64,000 nucleotides of DNA from Comamonas thiooxydans (GTDB taxonomy: Bacteria; Pseudomonadota; Gammaproteobacteria; Burkholderiales; Burkholderiaceae_C): assembly GCF_000964545.1 (NCBI RefSeq), contig NZ_BBVD01000004.1, positions 186,001-250,000 of the forward strand. Direction: 5' to 3'. Under the pieces are notes generated by a model. That model saw only the letters and a program-made list of their open reading frames with translations. It was not told the origin of the DNA and did not search any database. Below, piece by piece: positions 43,140-53,623 of the stretch; position 1 is the stretch's first letter, and every line of letters begins with the position of its first letter. The translations under genes and the position numbers were made by a program.

Positions 43140-44123
43140 TTACTCGACGCTCAGGCCAATGCTGCGCACCAGTTGGGCAACGCGCACATCTTCGGTCTTG
43201 ATCTGCTTGGCAAACACTTGTTGGCCCTCCCCCACGGGGGTGATGCCCTGCTGCAGCAGACTCTTGCGCAGCTCGGGGTCCTTGAGCGCCTTGTCCGTGT
43301 CCTGGGCGATGGCCTGGACCACGGCAGCGGGCGTGCCCTTGGGTGCGAACAAACCGAACCAGGCACCAGCCTCAAAGCCCTTGTAACTCTCGGCCAGGGT
43401 CTGCACCTGGGGCAGCAGTGCATGGCGCTGCATGCCGGACACGGCCAGCGCCGTGAGCTTGCCGCTCTGGATCTGGGTAAGCGCCGGAGCAATCGCAATC
43501 AGCATCACATCGACCTGGCCGGCCAGCACATCCTGCAGGCCCTGAGGGCCGCCACGATAGGGAATATGCGTGGCGAAAAAGCCTGCGCGCTGCTTGAACT
43601 GCTCCATGGCCAGATGCTGGGCGCCGCCCGTGCCCGAGGAGGCATAGTTGATCTTGCCCGGGTGGGTCTTGGCATAAGCAACAAAGTCCTGCAAGGTCTT
43701 GAAGCCCTTGCGGGGATTGGCCACCAGCACGAAGTCGGACTGGCCCAGCTTGGTCACCGGCACCAGGTCGTTCTTGACGTCATAGGGAAGGTTGCGCTGC
43801 ACATTGGGCATGATGGTGATGGCGCTGTCGCCGCCCACCAGAAGGGTGTAGCCATCGGGCTGAGCCTTGACCACGGCATCCACGGCCGAGACACCGCCAG
43901 CCGCGCCCTTGTTTTCCACCACGATGGCCTGCTTCCAGTCCCTGCCCACCAGATTGCCCACCTGACGGGCCAGCAGATCCGGGACGCTGCCGGGGCCGTT
44001 GGCCACCACCAGCCTGACGGAGCGCGCAGGAAACTCCGGCTGCTGAGCCATGGCTGCGCCCGATACACAGCTTGCAGCCAGCATGGCCCAGGCGGTGCGG
44101 GAAAGTAAACGGGGCAGATTCAC
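43140..44123 (-). CDS. Bug-family tricarboxylate-binding periplasmic protein
   Basis: The third Bug protein has 327 residues and starts with GTG at 44123, seven bases after AAGGAG. The signal peptide ends near GAAMAQQ. FPARSVRLVVANGPGSVPD replaces the usual glycine-rich PFxxGG with an unusual GPGSV. ATHIPYRGGPQGLQDV follows. The ribosome site is buried in a perfect inverted repeat, suggesting translational control. It is divergent from a TauE-type permease gene. Confidence 0.9.
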   Translation of the reverse strand: MNLPRLLSRTAWAMLAASCVSGAAMAQQPEFPARSVRLVVANGPGSVPDLLARQVGNLVGRDWKQAIVVENKGAAGGVSAVDAVVKAQPDGYTLLVGGDSAITIMPNVQRNLPYDVKNDLVPVTKLGQSDFVLVANPRKGFKTLQDFVAYAKTHPGKINYASSGTGGAQHLAMEQFKQRAGFFATHIPYRGGPQGLQDVLAGQVDVMLIAIAPALTQIQSGKLTALAVSGMQRHALLPQVQTLAESYKGFEAGAWFGLFAPKGTPAAVVQAIAQDTDKALKDPELRKSLLQQGITPVGEGQQVFAKQIKTEDVRVAQLVRSIGLSVE

Positions 44124-44128
44124 GGCAA

Positions 44129-44148
44129 AACTCCTTAACTAAGGAGTT
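44129..44148 (-). promoter_or_regulatory. Hairpin covering the ribosome site of the Bug-protein gene
   Basis: On the minus strand, AACTCCTT-AGTT-AAGGAGTT can fold into an eight-pair stem with a four-base loop. The 3' arm contains the AAGGAG Shine-Dalgarno sequence for the GTG start at 44123. Folding would hide it, so temperature, a bound factor or translation order could control expression. Confidence 0.6.
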
Positions 44149-44315
44149 GATTGTCAAAACAATCACTTATTCCTCAAAATACTGTTTTCATATTCTTTTA
44201 TTTCCAAAAATAATTAACCACACAAGAAAAAGAAAAGAGGCGACGCGGGCCAGCGCCTAAGATCGACCCCAACCACAAGGCGCAAAGCCGATAGAGAAAA
44301 TCAGGAGACAAGAAC

Positions 44316-45080
44316 ATGGAGAACCTGGGCCACCTCGCCCTTTTGCTGGCCGCAGCTTTCACGGCCGGCGCGCTCAACGCCGTCGCCGGTGGCGGCAGCT
44401 TTCTGACCCTTCCCGCGCTGGTCTTCACCGGCGTGCCACCCGTGATTGCCAATGCCACGGGCACCGTGGCCCTGCTGCCAGGCTATATGGCGGGCGCCTG
44501 GGGCTTCAAAGACGATATGCAGTCCCCGCCTGGCCTGTCCATGAAACAGGTGGTGGCGCTGTCCCTGATCGGCGGCTCCGCCGGTGCGGCGCTGCTGCTG
44601 TTCACGCCCGACGCCACCTTCCGCAAGGTCGTTCCCTGGCTGCTGCTGGCCGCCACCGCCATGTTCGCCTTCGGGCCGCAGCTGCGCGCCTGGGCCTCGG
44701 GCAAGAATGCCGCCCATGCCACCCCATCGGCGGCCAAGGCCGCTGCAGGCATGCTGATCGTGGCCATCTATGGCGGCTACTTCAACGGCGGCCTGGGAAT
44801 TTTGCTGCTGGCCTTGTTCGGCCTACTGGGCCAGACCTCGCTCAACGCCATGAACGGCATGAAGAACCTGGTCTCTGCCCTGCTGACGGCCATTGCCGTG
44901 GTGATCTATGCCGTGGGCGGCATTGTGGAATGGAAGCAGGCCATCGTCATGATGGTGGCCGCCACCCTGGGCGGCTATCTGGGAGCCCGCGTGGCGCGCA
45001 AGATTGCACCCCATGTCCTGCGCTGGGGCATTGTGGCCACGGGGCTCGTGATGGCAGGGCTGTTCTTCGCCAAAGGCTGA
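44316..45080 (+). CDS. TauE/SafE-family permease
   Basis: The 254-residue inner-membrane protein has about eight hydrophobic helices and the two-fold family repeat: AGALNAVAGGGSFLTLPAL near the start and YGGYFNGGLGILLLALFGL in the second half. Relatives export sulfite, sulfoacetate or other organosulfur anions, and many are uncharacterised. It is divergent from the Bug-protein gene with a 192-base AT-rich gap. A strong terminator follows. Confidence 0.9.
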   Translation: MENLGHLALLLAAAFTAGALNAVAGGGSFLTLPALVFTGVPPVIANATGTVALLPGYMAGAWGFKDDMQSPPGLSMKQVVALSLIGGSAGAALLLFTPDATFRKVVPWLLLAATAMFAFGPQLRAWASGKNAAHATPSAAKAAAGMLIVAIYGGYFNGGLGILLLALFGLLGQTSLNAMNGMKNLVSALLTAIAVVIYAVGGIVEWKQAIVMMVAATLGGYLGARVARKIAPHVLRWGIVATGLVMAGLFFAKG

Positions 45081-45095
45081 AGCGCTGCCCAAAGC

Positions 45096-45126
45096 AAAAA
45101 GCCTTCTCGGTCCGAGAAGGCTTTTT
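45096..45126. terminator. Bidirectional terminator between the permease gene and dbpA
   Basis: AAAAAGCCTTCTCG (45096-45109) pairs with CGAGAAGGCTTTTT (45113-45126) with a GTC loop. It has an A-run on one side and a T-run on the other, and serves both converging genes. Confidence 0.92.
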
Positions 45127-45180
45127 TGTGAGCACGCAGCGCTTGATAGATAAGCGTCAGAGGCCAATTTGACGATATTT

Positions 45181-46590
<1,410 letters not shown>

Positions 46591-46752
46591 GGGAGCGGAT
46601 TATCCCGGGCCTGCGCCGCAAAAGCCTTGAGCCATCGCTATTCACGGTGCCATTTGCGGGTTGCCCCTCTTCAATCCGGTCCGGCCATGCTCCTAGTCTG
46701 AAAGCGCGCTCTCCATGAGCCGCTTCTGTTTGACGCCAACCACAGACCCAAT

Positions 46753-48078
46753 ATGCACCCAAGCCTCACTCGCAAGTTCTGCATCGCCGCCGCGCTGGCC
46801 GCCAGTCTGACCTCGACCCAGGCCGCAGAGCTGGATCCCCAGCCGCTCAAGCCCCAGCTGCAGCAGCTGATCGCCAAGATGTATCCGCAGCTGCGCGGCG
46901 TCTACGAAGACCTGCATGCCAACCCCGAGCTGGGTTTTCAGGAAACGCGTACCGCCGCCAAGCTGGCTGCCGAAATGCGCAAGCTGGGCTTCGAGGTCAC
47001 CGAGGGCATTGGCAAGACCGGCCTGGTTGCCATCTATCGCAATGGCGCGGGTCCCACCGTCATGGTGCGCACCGAGCTGGACGCCCTGCCCATGGAGGAA
47101 AAAACCGGCCTGCCCTATGCGAGCAAGGCCAAGGCCCAGTACAACGGCAAGGAGAGCTTTGTCGCCCATAGCTGCGGCCACGACATGCATATGGCCAGCT
47201 GGCTGGGAACGGCCCAGGCACTGCTGGGCCTGAAGAATCAATGGAAGGGTACGCTGATGTTCGTCGCCCAGCCTTCCGAGGAAACCGTGACCGGCGCCAA
47301 GGCCATGCTGGCCGACGGCCTGTTCAAGAAGTTCGGCAAGCCCGACTACGCCTTTGCGCTGCATACCGGCTCCATGCCTTATGGCATGGTGGGCTATGTG
47401 GCCGGGCCGGCGACCTCCAATTCGGACTCTCTGGACATCACTTTCCATGGCCGTGGCAGCCACGGCTCCATGCCGGACAAAGGCATTGACCCGGTGCTCA
47501 TGGCCTCGCGCTTTGTGGTCGACGTGCAGGGCGTGATCAGCCGCGAAAAAGACCCCATGGAGTTCGGCGTGGTCACCGTGGGCGCCTTCAATTCGGGCAG
47601 CGCGGGCAATATCATTCCCGACCAGGCGCGGCTGCTGGGCACCATCCGCAGCTACAAAAGCGAGGTGCGCACAAAAATGCACGAAGGCATAGAGCGCACA
47701 GCCAAGGCCGAAGCCGCCATGTCGGGCGCTCCTGCCCCCGAGGTAAAGCTGGTCAAGGGCTCGGACGCCGTGGTCAACGACGCGGCGCTGGTAAGCCGCA
47801 CGGTCAGGCTGTTCAAGGCCGCGCTCGGCGACCGGAACGTGATCCCCATCCCGCCCATCACGGCCAGCGAAGATTTCTCCGACTTCATCAACCAGGGCGT
47901 TCCATCCATGTTCTACACCCTGGGCGTGTTCGATCCCCAGAAGGTGGCCCAGGCCAGCCAGCCCGGCGGCAAGCCGCTGCCCTTCAACCACTCGCCCTTC
48001 TTCGCTCCCGAGCCAGAACCCACGCTCAAGACCGGTGTGGAAACCATGACGCTGGCCGTCATGAACGTGATGCAGTAA
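46753..48078 (+). CDS. Secreted M20 family amidohydrolase
   Basis: The 441-residue protein has a signal peptide ending near TSTQAAELD. Zinc-dependent aminoacylase motifs follow: VRTELDALPMEEKTGLPYAS, AHSCGHDMHMASWLGTA, AQPSEETVTGAKAML and GRGSHGSMPDKGIDPV. Export distinguishes it from the cytoplasmic relative at 25026. A substrate is not assigned; N-acyl amino acids or small amides are likely. It converges with a second secreted M20 protein. Confidence 0.9.
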   Translation: MHPSLTRKFCIAAALAASLTSTQAAELDPQPLKPQLQQLIAKMYPQLRGVYEDLHANPELGFQETRTAAKLAAEMRKLGFEVTEGIGKTGLVAIYRNGAGPTVMVRTELDALPMEEKTGLPYASKAKAQYNGKESFVAHSCGHDMHMASWLGTAQALLGLKNQWKGTLMFVAQPSEETVTGAKAMLADGLFKKFGKPDYAFALHTGSMPYGMVGYVAGPATSNSDSLDITFHGRGSHGSMPDKGIDPVLMASRFVVDVQGVISREKDPMEFGVVTVGAFNSGSAGNIIPDQARLLGTIRSYKSEVRTKMHEGIERTAKAEAAMSGAPAPEVKLVKGSDAVVNDAALVSRTVRLFKAALGDRNVIPIPPITASEDFSDFINQGVPSMFYTLGVFDPQKVAQASQPGGKPLPFNHSPFFAPEPEPTLKTGVETMTLAVMNVMQ

Positions 48079-48124
48079 CCGCAAGCCTGCCCCGCCATCG
48101 GGGCTGCGGCTTGTCTGCCGTTCA

Positions 48125-49906
48125 TCACTGCATTTGCTGCAGATTGCCGATGCGCACCAGCATCTCGGTGAACATCTGCATGTCCGTGCGCAGATCCGGC
48201 AGCTCCTGGTACTCCAGCGCATTGTGGGCCGTGTATTTCTTGCCAGGCATCGCCGGGCCGAAGTTGATGGCATTGGGCATGAGCTTGGCCGTGGTGCTGC
48301 CTGCGGTAGGCACGGGCCTGGCATCCAGACCCGTGGTGTCGCCAAAGATATTGAGCAAGGTGCTCAGCCACGCACCCTTGGGGTCGCGGGCCATCCAGTT
48401 GCCCTGTGTGTACTGCACGGTCACCGCAACCTTGGCCGCATCGCTCCAGCGGGCAATGCCCTGCTCCACCTCGGCGCGCAACTGCTCCGGCGTCTTGCCC
48501 CGCGGCATGCGCGCATTGGCCGTCACCTCCAGCTTGCCGTCCGCGGATTTGATGAGATTGGGCGACAGCGTGAGCGGCCCCATGAAATCATCGGCATAGG
48601 CGATACCCAGCTGCCGGCCCAGATAGTCCAGGCCAAACACGCCGTTGATATAGCGCACGGCCTGGCTGTACTGATTGGGCTGCAGCAGCGCAGCGCCCTG
48701 CTCCGGCATCAGGCTCTGCTGCAGGAACAGCGCCAGGCGCGGCACGGGATTGACCCCTTCCTCAGGGCGCGAGCCGTGAGCGGATGCACCGCTGACCTTG
48801 ACCGTGACCTGGCCCTCGGCGCGCTGCACATCGATGGCGAACTTGCCCTGGGCCTCGTGCCTGCGCACAAACCCGTCCTTTTCCTTGGACAGCCGCTGCA
48901 CAATCTGATCCAGCGCAGCTGCATCGATGGCGGAGACGGTAGCGGAAGCCGTCTGCGCAATGGAGTTGGCCGAGGCAGCGCCGCTCATGGCGGTGATGGC
49001 AGGCTTGGCTGCATCCACGGTGACATCCGCAAACAAGGCCTTGAGCGCGCCCGTGCCCTTTTCAGCGACCACGGCCGGGTACTTGCTGTCCAGCACGATG
49101 TTGTACTGCGGCAGCGCGGTCTTGCTCTGGTAGTACTTCATGGCATCGCCGCCGGTTTCCTCGGTGGTCTCTATCATCAGGCGAATGCTGCGCGACAGCG
49201 GCAGACCGCTGTCCTTGACCGCCTTCATCGCATACAGCACGGTGGCGATGGAGCCCTTGTCGTCAATCGTGCCGCGCCCATAAAGCCGATCGCCCACGCG
49301 GGTGACCTGGAAAGGATTGATCTGCCTGCCGTCCAGCACCCACTCTGCAGCCACCACCGGCACCACATCGGCATGGGTCAGGATGCCGAACTCGGTCGCC
49401 TCGCTGGCGCGGCTCGCCGCATTGGCAGGCAGTGTCACCTCAAAGATGCGATTGTCCACATTGCGAAAGCGCAGCCCGAATTCGGCGGCCATGGATGCAA
49501 CGAGCTTGCCGAAGTCCAGGATGGCCGGACTTTCATGCGGAGGCACCTTGGGATCACGCACCGTGGGCAGCGCCACCATGCGCTGCAGGCTCTCCAGCAC
49601 CGCTGTCTCCTGCGTCAGGCGGTTGTACACACCCAGCAATCGCGCGATATCCGCGAGCTCGCCATCCGACAGCGTCTGGCCGCGCATGTATCGCTGCACG
49701 GCTGACGCCAGGCCCGGCTCGGCCCTGGCAGCCTGCTGCGCAAAGGTCTTGAAGGATTCGGGCGGGGTCGGGGCGGACGATGCGATCAGTGCGTCCAGCG
49801 CGGGTTTCTTCAAGGTCTGCGCCTGGATGGGCAGACTGGCGCCTGCCAGACCCAGAATCAGGCCGGCGGCTATGAGGGACAAGGAGGAATTGCAGGATTG
49901 CTTCAT
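48125..49906 (-). CDS. Secreted M20 family dipeptidase
   Basis: The 593-residue exported protein has a signal peptide ending near LPIQAQTL. About 120 residues of extension follow before the catalytic fold. Metal motifs are LTHADVVPVVAAEWVLDG, YGRGTIDDKGSIATVLYAM and IETTEETGGDAMKYY, near the PepV/carnosinase-type M20 group. SGASAHGSRPEEGVNPVPR is in the inserted lid domain. It is longer than typical dipeptidases of about 470 residues because of the N-terminal extension. It likely feeds on peptides in the periplasm. Confidence 0.88.
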   Translation of the reverse strand: MKQSCNSSLSLIAAGLILGLAGASLPIQAQTLKKPALDALIASSAPTPPESFKTFAQQAARAEPGLASAVQRYMRGQTLSDGELADIARLLGVYNRLTQETAVLESLQRMVALPTVRDPKVPPHESPAILDFGKLVASMAAEFGLRFRNVDNRIFEVTLPANAASRASEATEFGILTHADVVPVVAAEWVLDGRQINPFQVTRVGDRLYGRGTIDDKGSIATVLYAMKAVKDSGLPLSRSIRLMIETTEETGGDAMKYYQSKTALPQYNIVLDSKYPAVVAEKGTGALKALFADVTVDAAKPAITAMSGAASANSIAQTASATVSAIDAAALDQIVQRLSKEKDGFVRRHEAQGKFAIDVQRAEGQVTVKVSGASAHGSRPEEGVNPVPRLALFLQQSLMPEQGAALLQPNQYSQAVRYINGVFGLDYLGRQLGIAYADDFMGPLTLSPNLIKSADGKLEVTANARMPRGKTPEQLRAEVEQGIARWSDAAKVAVTVQYTQGNWMARDPKGAWLSTLLNIFGDTTGLDARPVPTAGSTTAKLMPNAINFGPAMPGKKYTAHNALEYQELPDLRTDMQMFTEMLVRIGNLQQMQ

Positions 49907-49960
49907 GGACAGCTCTTGTAGGAATCGTGGTGACGAATGGGGTCGCAGGCCCGGCTCTGC

Positions 49961-50410
49961 CTAGGCCTGCGGCTCCATGCGCATGGGAATGGTGACGGGC
50001 CCGTCATTGACCAGGTGCACCTGCATGTCGGCGGCGAACTCGCCGGTCTGCACCTGAGCGTGGGAAAGCCTGGCCTGGTCCACAAAGTATTCGTAGAGGC
50101 GTCGGCCTTCGTCGGGCGCGGCGGCGGCGGTAAAGCTGGGGCGATTGCCGCCCCTGGTATCGGCCGCCAGTGTGAACTGGCTGACCACCAGCAGCCCCCC
50201 GCCAACGTCCTGCAGGCTTTTGTTCATCTTGCCGGCCTCATCGCTGAAGATGCGCAGCTTGAGCATCTTGGCCAGCAGCTTGTCGGCCTCGGCCTCGGTA
50301 TCGCCGCGCTCGGCACAGACCAGCGCCAGCAAGCCCTGGTCGATCTGGCCCGTAATACGGCCGTCGACCTCCACGCGCGCCTGCTTGACGCGCTGAATCA
50401 CACTCATCAT
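49961..50410 (-). CDS. dtd: D-aminoacyl-tRNA deacylase
   Basis: Dtd removes D-amino acids and glycine mischarged on tRNA. The 149-residue protein has the active-site motif LLVVSQFTLAADTRGGNRPS and the cross-subunit cis GP loop VNDGPVTIPM. It begins MMSVIQRVKQARVEVDG; the second ATG at 50407 is an alternative. Its start overlaps the stop of the cation efflux gene by ATGA, so the pair is translationally coupled. Confidence 0.96.
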   Translation of the reverse strand: MMSVIQRVKQARVEVDGRITGQIDQGLLALVCAERGDTEAEADKLLAKMLKLRIFSDEAGKMNKSLQDVGGGLLVVSQFTLAADTRGGNRPSFTAAAAPDEGRRLYEYFVDQARLSHAQVQTGEFAADMQVHLVNDGPVTIPMRMEPQA

Positions 50411-51381
50411 GTACTCAAACCTTCCTTGGCCGCGCCCTGTGCTTCGCCGCCCTGCTCTCCATCGGCCACTTCACTGACCGTGTTCATGCCCATGGGCAGC
50501 AGCTCGATGCGGGCATACAGGCCTGGAATGGCCTGCAGCAGCGCGGCTTCAATCTCCGAGCGCAATTGTGCCGCTCGCTGCACGCTCCACTGGCCGGGAA
50601 CATGCATGTGGAAGTCCACAAAGCTGCGCTCCCCCGCCTGACGGCTGGAGATATTGTCAAAGCTCACCCCCTCGTTGCGCTTGGCATAGCCGTCCAGCAA
50701 AGTGTCAATCTTGAGACGCTGCGGCGCGTCCAGCGCCTGATCCATCAGTCCTTGCGAGGACTGCCAGACCAGTTGCACCCCCTGCACGCAGATATGCACA
50801 GCCACTGCCAGAGCCACCAGTGCATCCATCCACAGCCAGCCTGTCAAGGCGGCGGCCAGCAGACCCACCACCACGCCCACCGAAGTCCAGACATCGGTCA
50901 GCAGATGCCGCGCATCGCCCTCCAGCGCCATGGAGCGGTATTTGCGTGAAGAGCGCAGCATGACCCAGGCCAGAAGCCCGTTGAAGACGGTGCTGAGCAG
51001 CGACAGCATCAGGCCCCAGCTCAATTGCTCCAGTGGATGCGGGTTCCACAGCCGCGACAGCGCCGCCCAGGCAATCGCCAGGCTCGCGCCTATGACCAGC
51101 ACGCCTTCGAAACCGGCCGAGAAGTACTCCGCCTTGTAATGTCCATAGGGGTGCTCGGTATCCGCCGGTCGCTTGGCCACGGTCACCATGGTCAGTGCAA
51201 ACATGGCTCCGGCCAGATTCACAAAGGACTCCAGCGCATCGGACAGCAGGCCTACCGAACCGGTCAGCCACCAGGCCAGGGTCTTGAGCACAATGGTGAG
51301 CAGCGCCACCACCACGGACAGGCGCAGCAAATTATGCGGCTGCAGCCATTGTGAATATGTTGAGACGTCAGATTTGGACAT
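50407..51381 (-). CDS. Cation diffusion facilitator family transporter
   Basis: The 324-residue inner-membrane protein has six predicted helices. The transport-site motifs are LLSDALESFVNLAGA in the second helix, HPYGHYKAEYFSAGFEG between helices, and DARHLLTDVWTSVGV in the fifth. A cytoplasmic domain follows, with FDNISSRQAGERSFVDFHMH. It exports divalent metals such as zinc or iron in exchange for protons; the metal is not predicted. It is coupled to dtd through an ATGA overlap. Confidence 0.9.
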   Translation of the reverse strand: MSKSDVSTYSQWLQPHNLLRLSVVVALLTIVLKTLAWWLTGSVGLLSDALESFVNLAGAMFALTMVTVAKRPADTEHPYGHYKAEYFSAGFEGVLVIGASLAIAWAALSRLWNPHPLEQLSWGLMLSLLSTVFNGLLAWVMLRSSRKYRSMALEGDARHLLTDVWTSVGVVVGLLAAALTGWLWMDALVALAVAVHICVQGVQLVWQSSQGLMDQALDAPQRLKIDTLLDGYAKRNEGVSFDNISSRQAGERSFVDFHMHVPGQWSVQRAAQLRSEIEAALLQAIPGLYARIELLPMGMNTVSEVADGEQGGEAQGAAKEGLST

Positions 51382-51541
51382 GTTCAGGTTCTACAGCCTC
51401 TATATCACCAAGTGCTTTGATGCTTCAATAGTCTTTGCAAGTTGTCTATAAAGCAACCCAGAATCCCTTATCGTGATGGACATGTCATGGTCGAGGCTGA
51501 CCTGATTCCTATATAAATACTCCCAGAAAAAAGGGAGGCGC

Positions 51542-53620
51542 ATGCCTGATACGTTGATAGCACAGCAACCGAGGGATGAGGACGCCATTCTTCGACTGGT
51601 GGCCGATACAGCGCCCGCTATGCTGGCCTATTTTGATGCCGACACACGCGCCTGTCGCTTTGCCAACGCGCGCTATGCAGAGCACTTTGGCCACACCATG
51701 CAAACCATAGTGGGCATGGATGTGCGTGACATTGTGGGCGAGCTGGTCTGGACACAGATCGAACCTTATCTGGACTCCGTGGCCGTCGACAACACTCAGA
51801 CGCTGCGCTACACCCGCCAGGTCGAAAACGAGACTGGTCGGCTGCAACACATCGAGGCAGTGCTGCGCCCTCATGAGGAAAAAGGCGTACTCAAGGGCGT
51901 TGTGGCGCTGATGACCGATGTCAGCCACCACCATCTGGCGACACAGCAGATACGCGACAGCGAAGAGCGCATGCGCAAGTTCGCTGCCATCACCACCGAG
52001 GCCATCGTGCTGCATCGTGACGGCATCATCACGGACGGCAATGACGCACTGGCCCGGCTGGTTGGCTACTCGCTTGGCGAACTGCGCGGCACGCCGGTTC
52101 TCGATTACGTGGCACCTGAAGCGCGCCTGCGGGCGCTGCAGAACATGCGCAGCGAGCGAGAGGATCGCCTCGAGTCCGTGATCATTCACAAGAACGGCCA
52201 GCTAATCCCCGTAGAGATCGAGGCCTGCACCATGCCTGGAGAAAAGGACAGGCATCGCATCGTCCTGCTGCGCGACCTGACCGCAAGCCTTCAGACCCGA
52301 CAGCACATGGACTATCTGACCCAGCATGACCTGCTGACACATCTGCCCAACCGAGCGCGTCTCAACCATCTGCTGGCCGATGCCATCGCCAGGGCTGCCG
52401 GCGAGCAATCACGATTGGCGGTGCTGTCACTGGACCTGGACCAGTTCAAGGCGGTGAACGATTCGCTCAGTCATCAGGCAGGGGATCTGCTGCTGTGCGA
52501 GCTTGCGAAGCGGCTCCGAAGCACTGTGGGTGCTCAGGACATCGTGGCCCGCACCGGCAGCGACGACTTTGTGGTCGTGCTGCCCGACAACCCCGGCCTG
52601 CTCGAGACCGAGGCCCTGCTGACGCGACTTCGGGCCACAGCTGAGGCGCCCTATCTGATCGAGGGTACCCAACTGGTGATTTCCGTGAGTGTCGGCATCG
52701 CCATGTATCCCAAGGACGGGAAATGTCCGGCGTCCCTGCTGAGCAATGCCGAGGCCGCCATGCAGATGGCCAAGAGTCGCGGCCGCAGCTTCTCCCAGTT
52801 CTACACTCCTGCGCTCGAAAGCCGGGCCACACGCATGCTGATGCAGGAGCAAATGCTGCGCAACGCCGTGGAACGCGGTGAGTTCGAGCTGCATTACCAG
52901 CCGCAGACCCTCATGCAGACGGGCGAGCTTTCAGGCTTCGAAGCCCTGGTGCGCTGGAAGCACCCGCACCGCGGCCTGGTCTCGCCCGACGAGTTCATCG
53001 GCTTTGCCGAAAACCGGGGGCTGATCGCAGCCGTGGACCGCTGGGTGCTCTATCAGGCCTGCCGTCAAGCCCGTGCCTGGCAGCAACAAGGCTTTCCCGC
53101 CATCCCCGTGGCCGTCAACCTGTCGGCACAGGAATTCCGCCAGCGCGATGTAGTCAAGGAAGTGGCGCAGGCACTGGCCGACACGGGGCTGGACGCCTGC
53201 TATCTGCACATCGAGGTCACAGAAACCACGCTGATGCTCTCGGGCAACCAGATGCAGCAGACTCTGCATGCCCTCAAGGCACTGGGCGTGGGACTGGCGA
53301 TCGACGATTTCGGTACCGGCTATTCGTCTCTTGCCTACCTGCGCAAGCACCCCATAGACCGGCTCAAGATCGACCGCTCATTCGTGACCGATCTGCCCCA
53401 CAACCCGGATGCGGCCGCCATTGTCAATGCCATCGTGCAGATGGGCCGTAGCCTGCATCTGGAGATTCTGGCCGAAGGTGTGGAAAGCACTGAACAGCTG
53501 CAACTTCTGAGAGAGATGGGCTGTGCCATGATGCAAGGGTTTCTCGTGTCAGCGCCATTATCTGCCGAGCAAGCCTCGGCATGGATGTCGCAACACTGTC
53601 AACTGCTACAAAGACAATAG
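51542..53620 (+). CDS. PAS-PAS-GGDEF-EAL protein, likely c-di-GMP phosphodiesterase
   Basis: The 692-residue cytoplasmic protein has two PAS domains (about 15-130 and 140-260), then GGDEF and EAL domains. The GGDEF motif is degenerate: residues 337-343 read RTGSDDF. The EAL domain keeps its catalytic residues in FEALVRW, VTETTLM, DDFGTGYSSLAYL, DRLKIDRSF and ILAEGVES. It is therefore probably a phosphodiesterase regulated by PAS input, with the GGDEF part allosteric. amn starts four bases after its stop. Confidence 0.9.
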   Translation: MPDTLIAQQPRDEDAILRLVADTAPAMLAYFDADTRACRFANARYAEHFGHTMQTIVGMDVRDIVGELVWTQIEPYLDSVAVDNTQTLRYTRQVENETGRLQHIEAVLRPHEEKGVLKGVVALMTDVSHHHLATQQIRDSEERMRKFAAITTEAIVLHRDGIITDGNDALARLVGYSLGELRGTPVLDYVAPEARLRALQNMRSEREDRLESVIIHKNGQLIPVEIEACTMPGEKDRHRIVLLRDLTASLQTRQHMDYLTQHDLLTHLPNRARLNHLLADAIARAAGEQSRLAVLSLDLDQFKAVNDSLSHQAGDLLLCELAKRLRSTVGAQDIVARTGSDDFVVVLPDNPGLLETEALLTRLRATAEAPYLIEGTQLVISVSVGIAMYPKDGKCPASLLSNAEAAMQMAKSRGRSFSQFYTPALESRATRMLMQEQMLRNAVERGEFELHYQPQTLMQTGELSGFEALVRWKHPHRGLVSPDEFIGFAENRGLIAAVDRWVLYQACRQARAWQQQGFPAIPVAVNLSAQEFRQRDVVKEVAQALADTGLDACYLHIEVTETTLMLSGNQMQQTLHALKALGVGLAIDDFGTGYSSLAYLRKHPIDRLKIDRSFVTDLPHNPDAAAIVNAIVQMGRSLHLEILAEGVESTEQLQLLREMGCAMMQGFLVSAPLSAEQASAWMSQHCQLLQRQ

Positions 53621-53623
53621 TGC

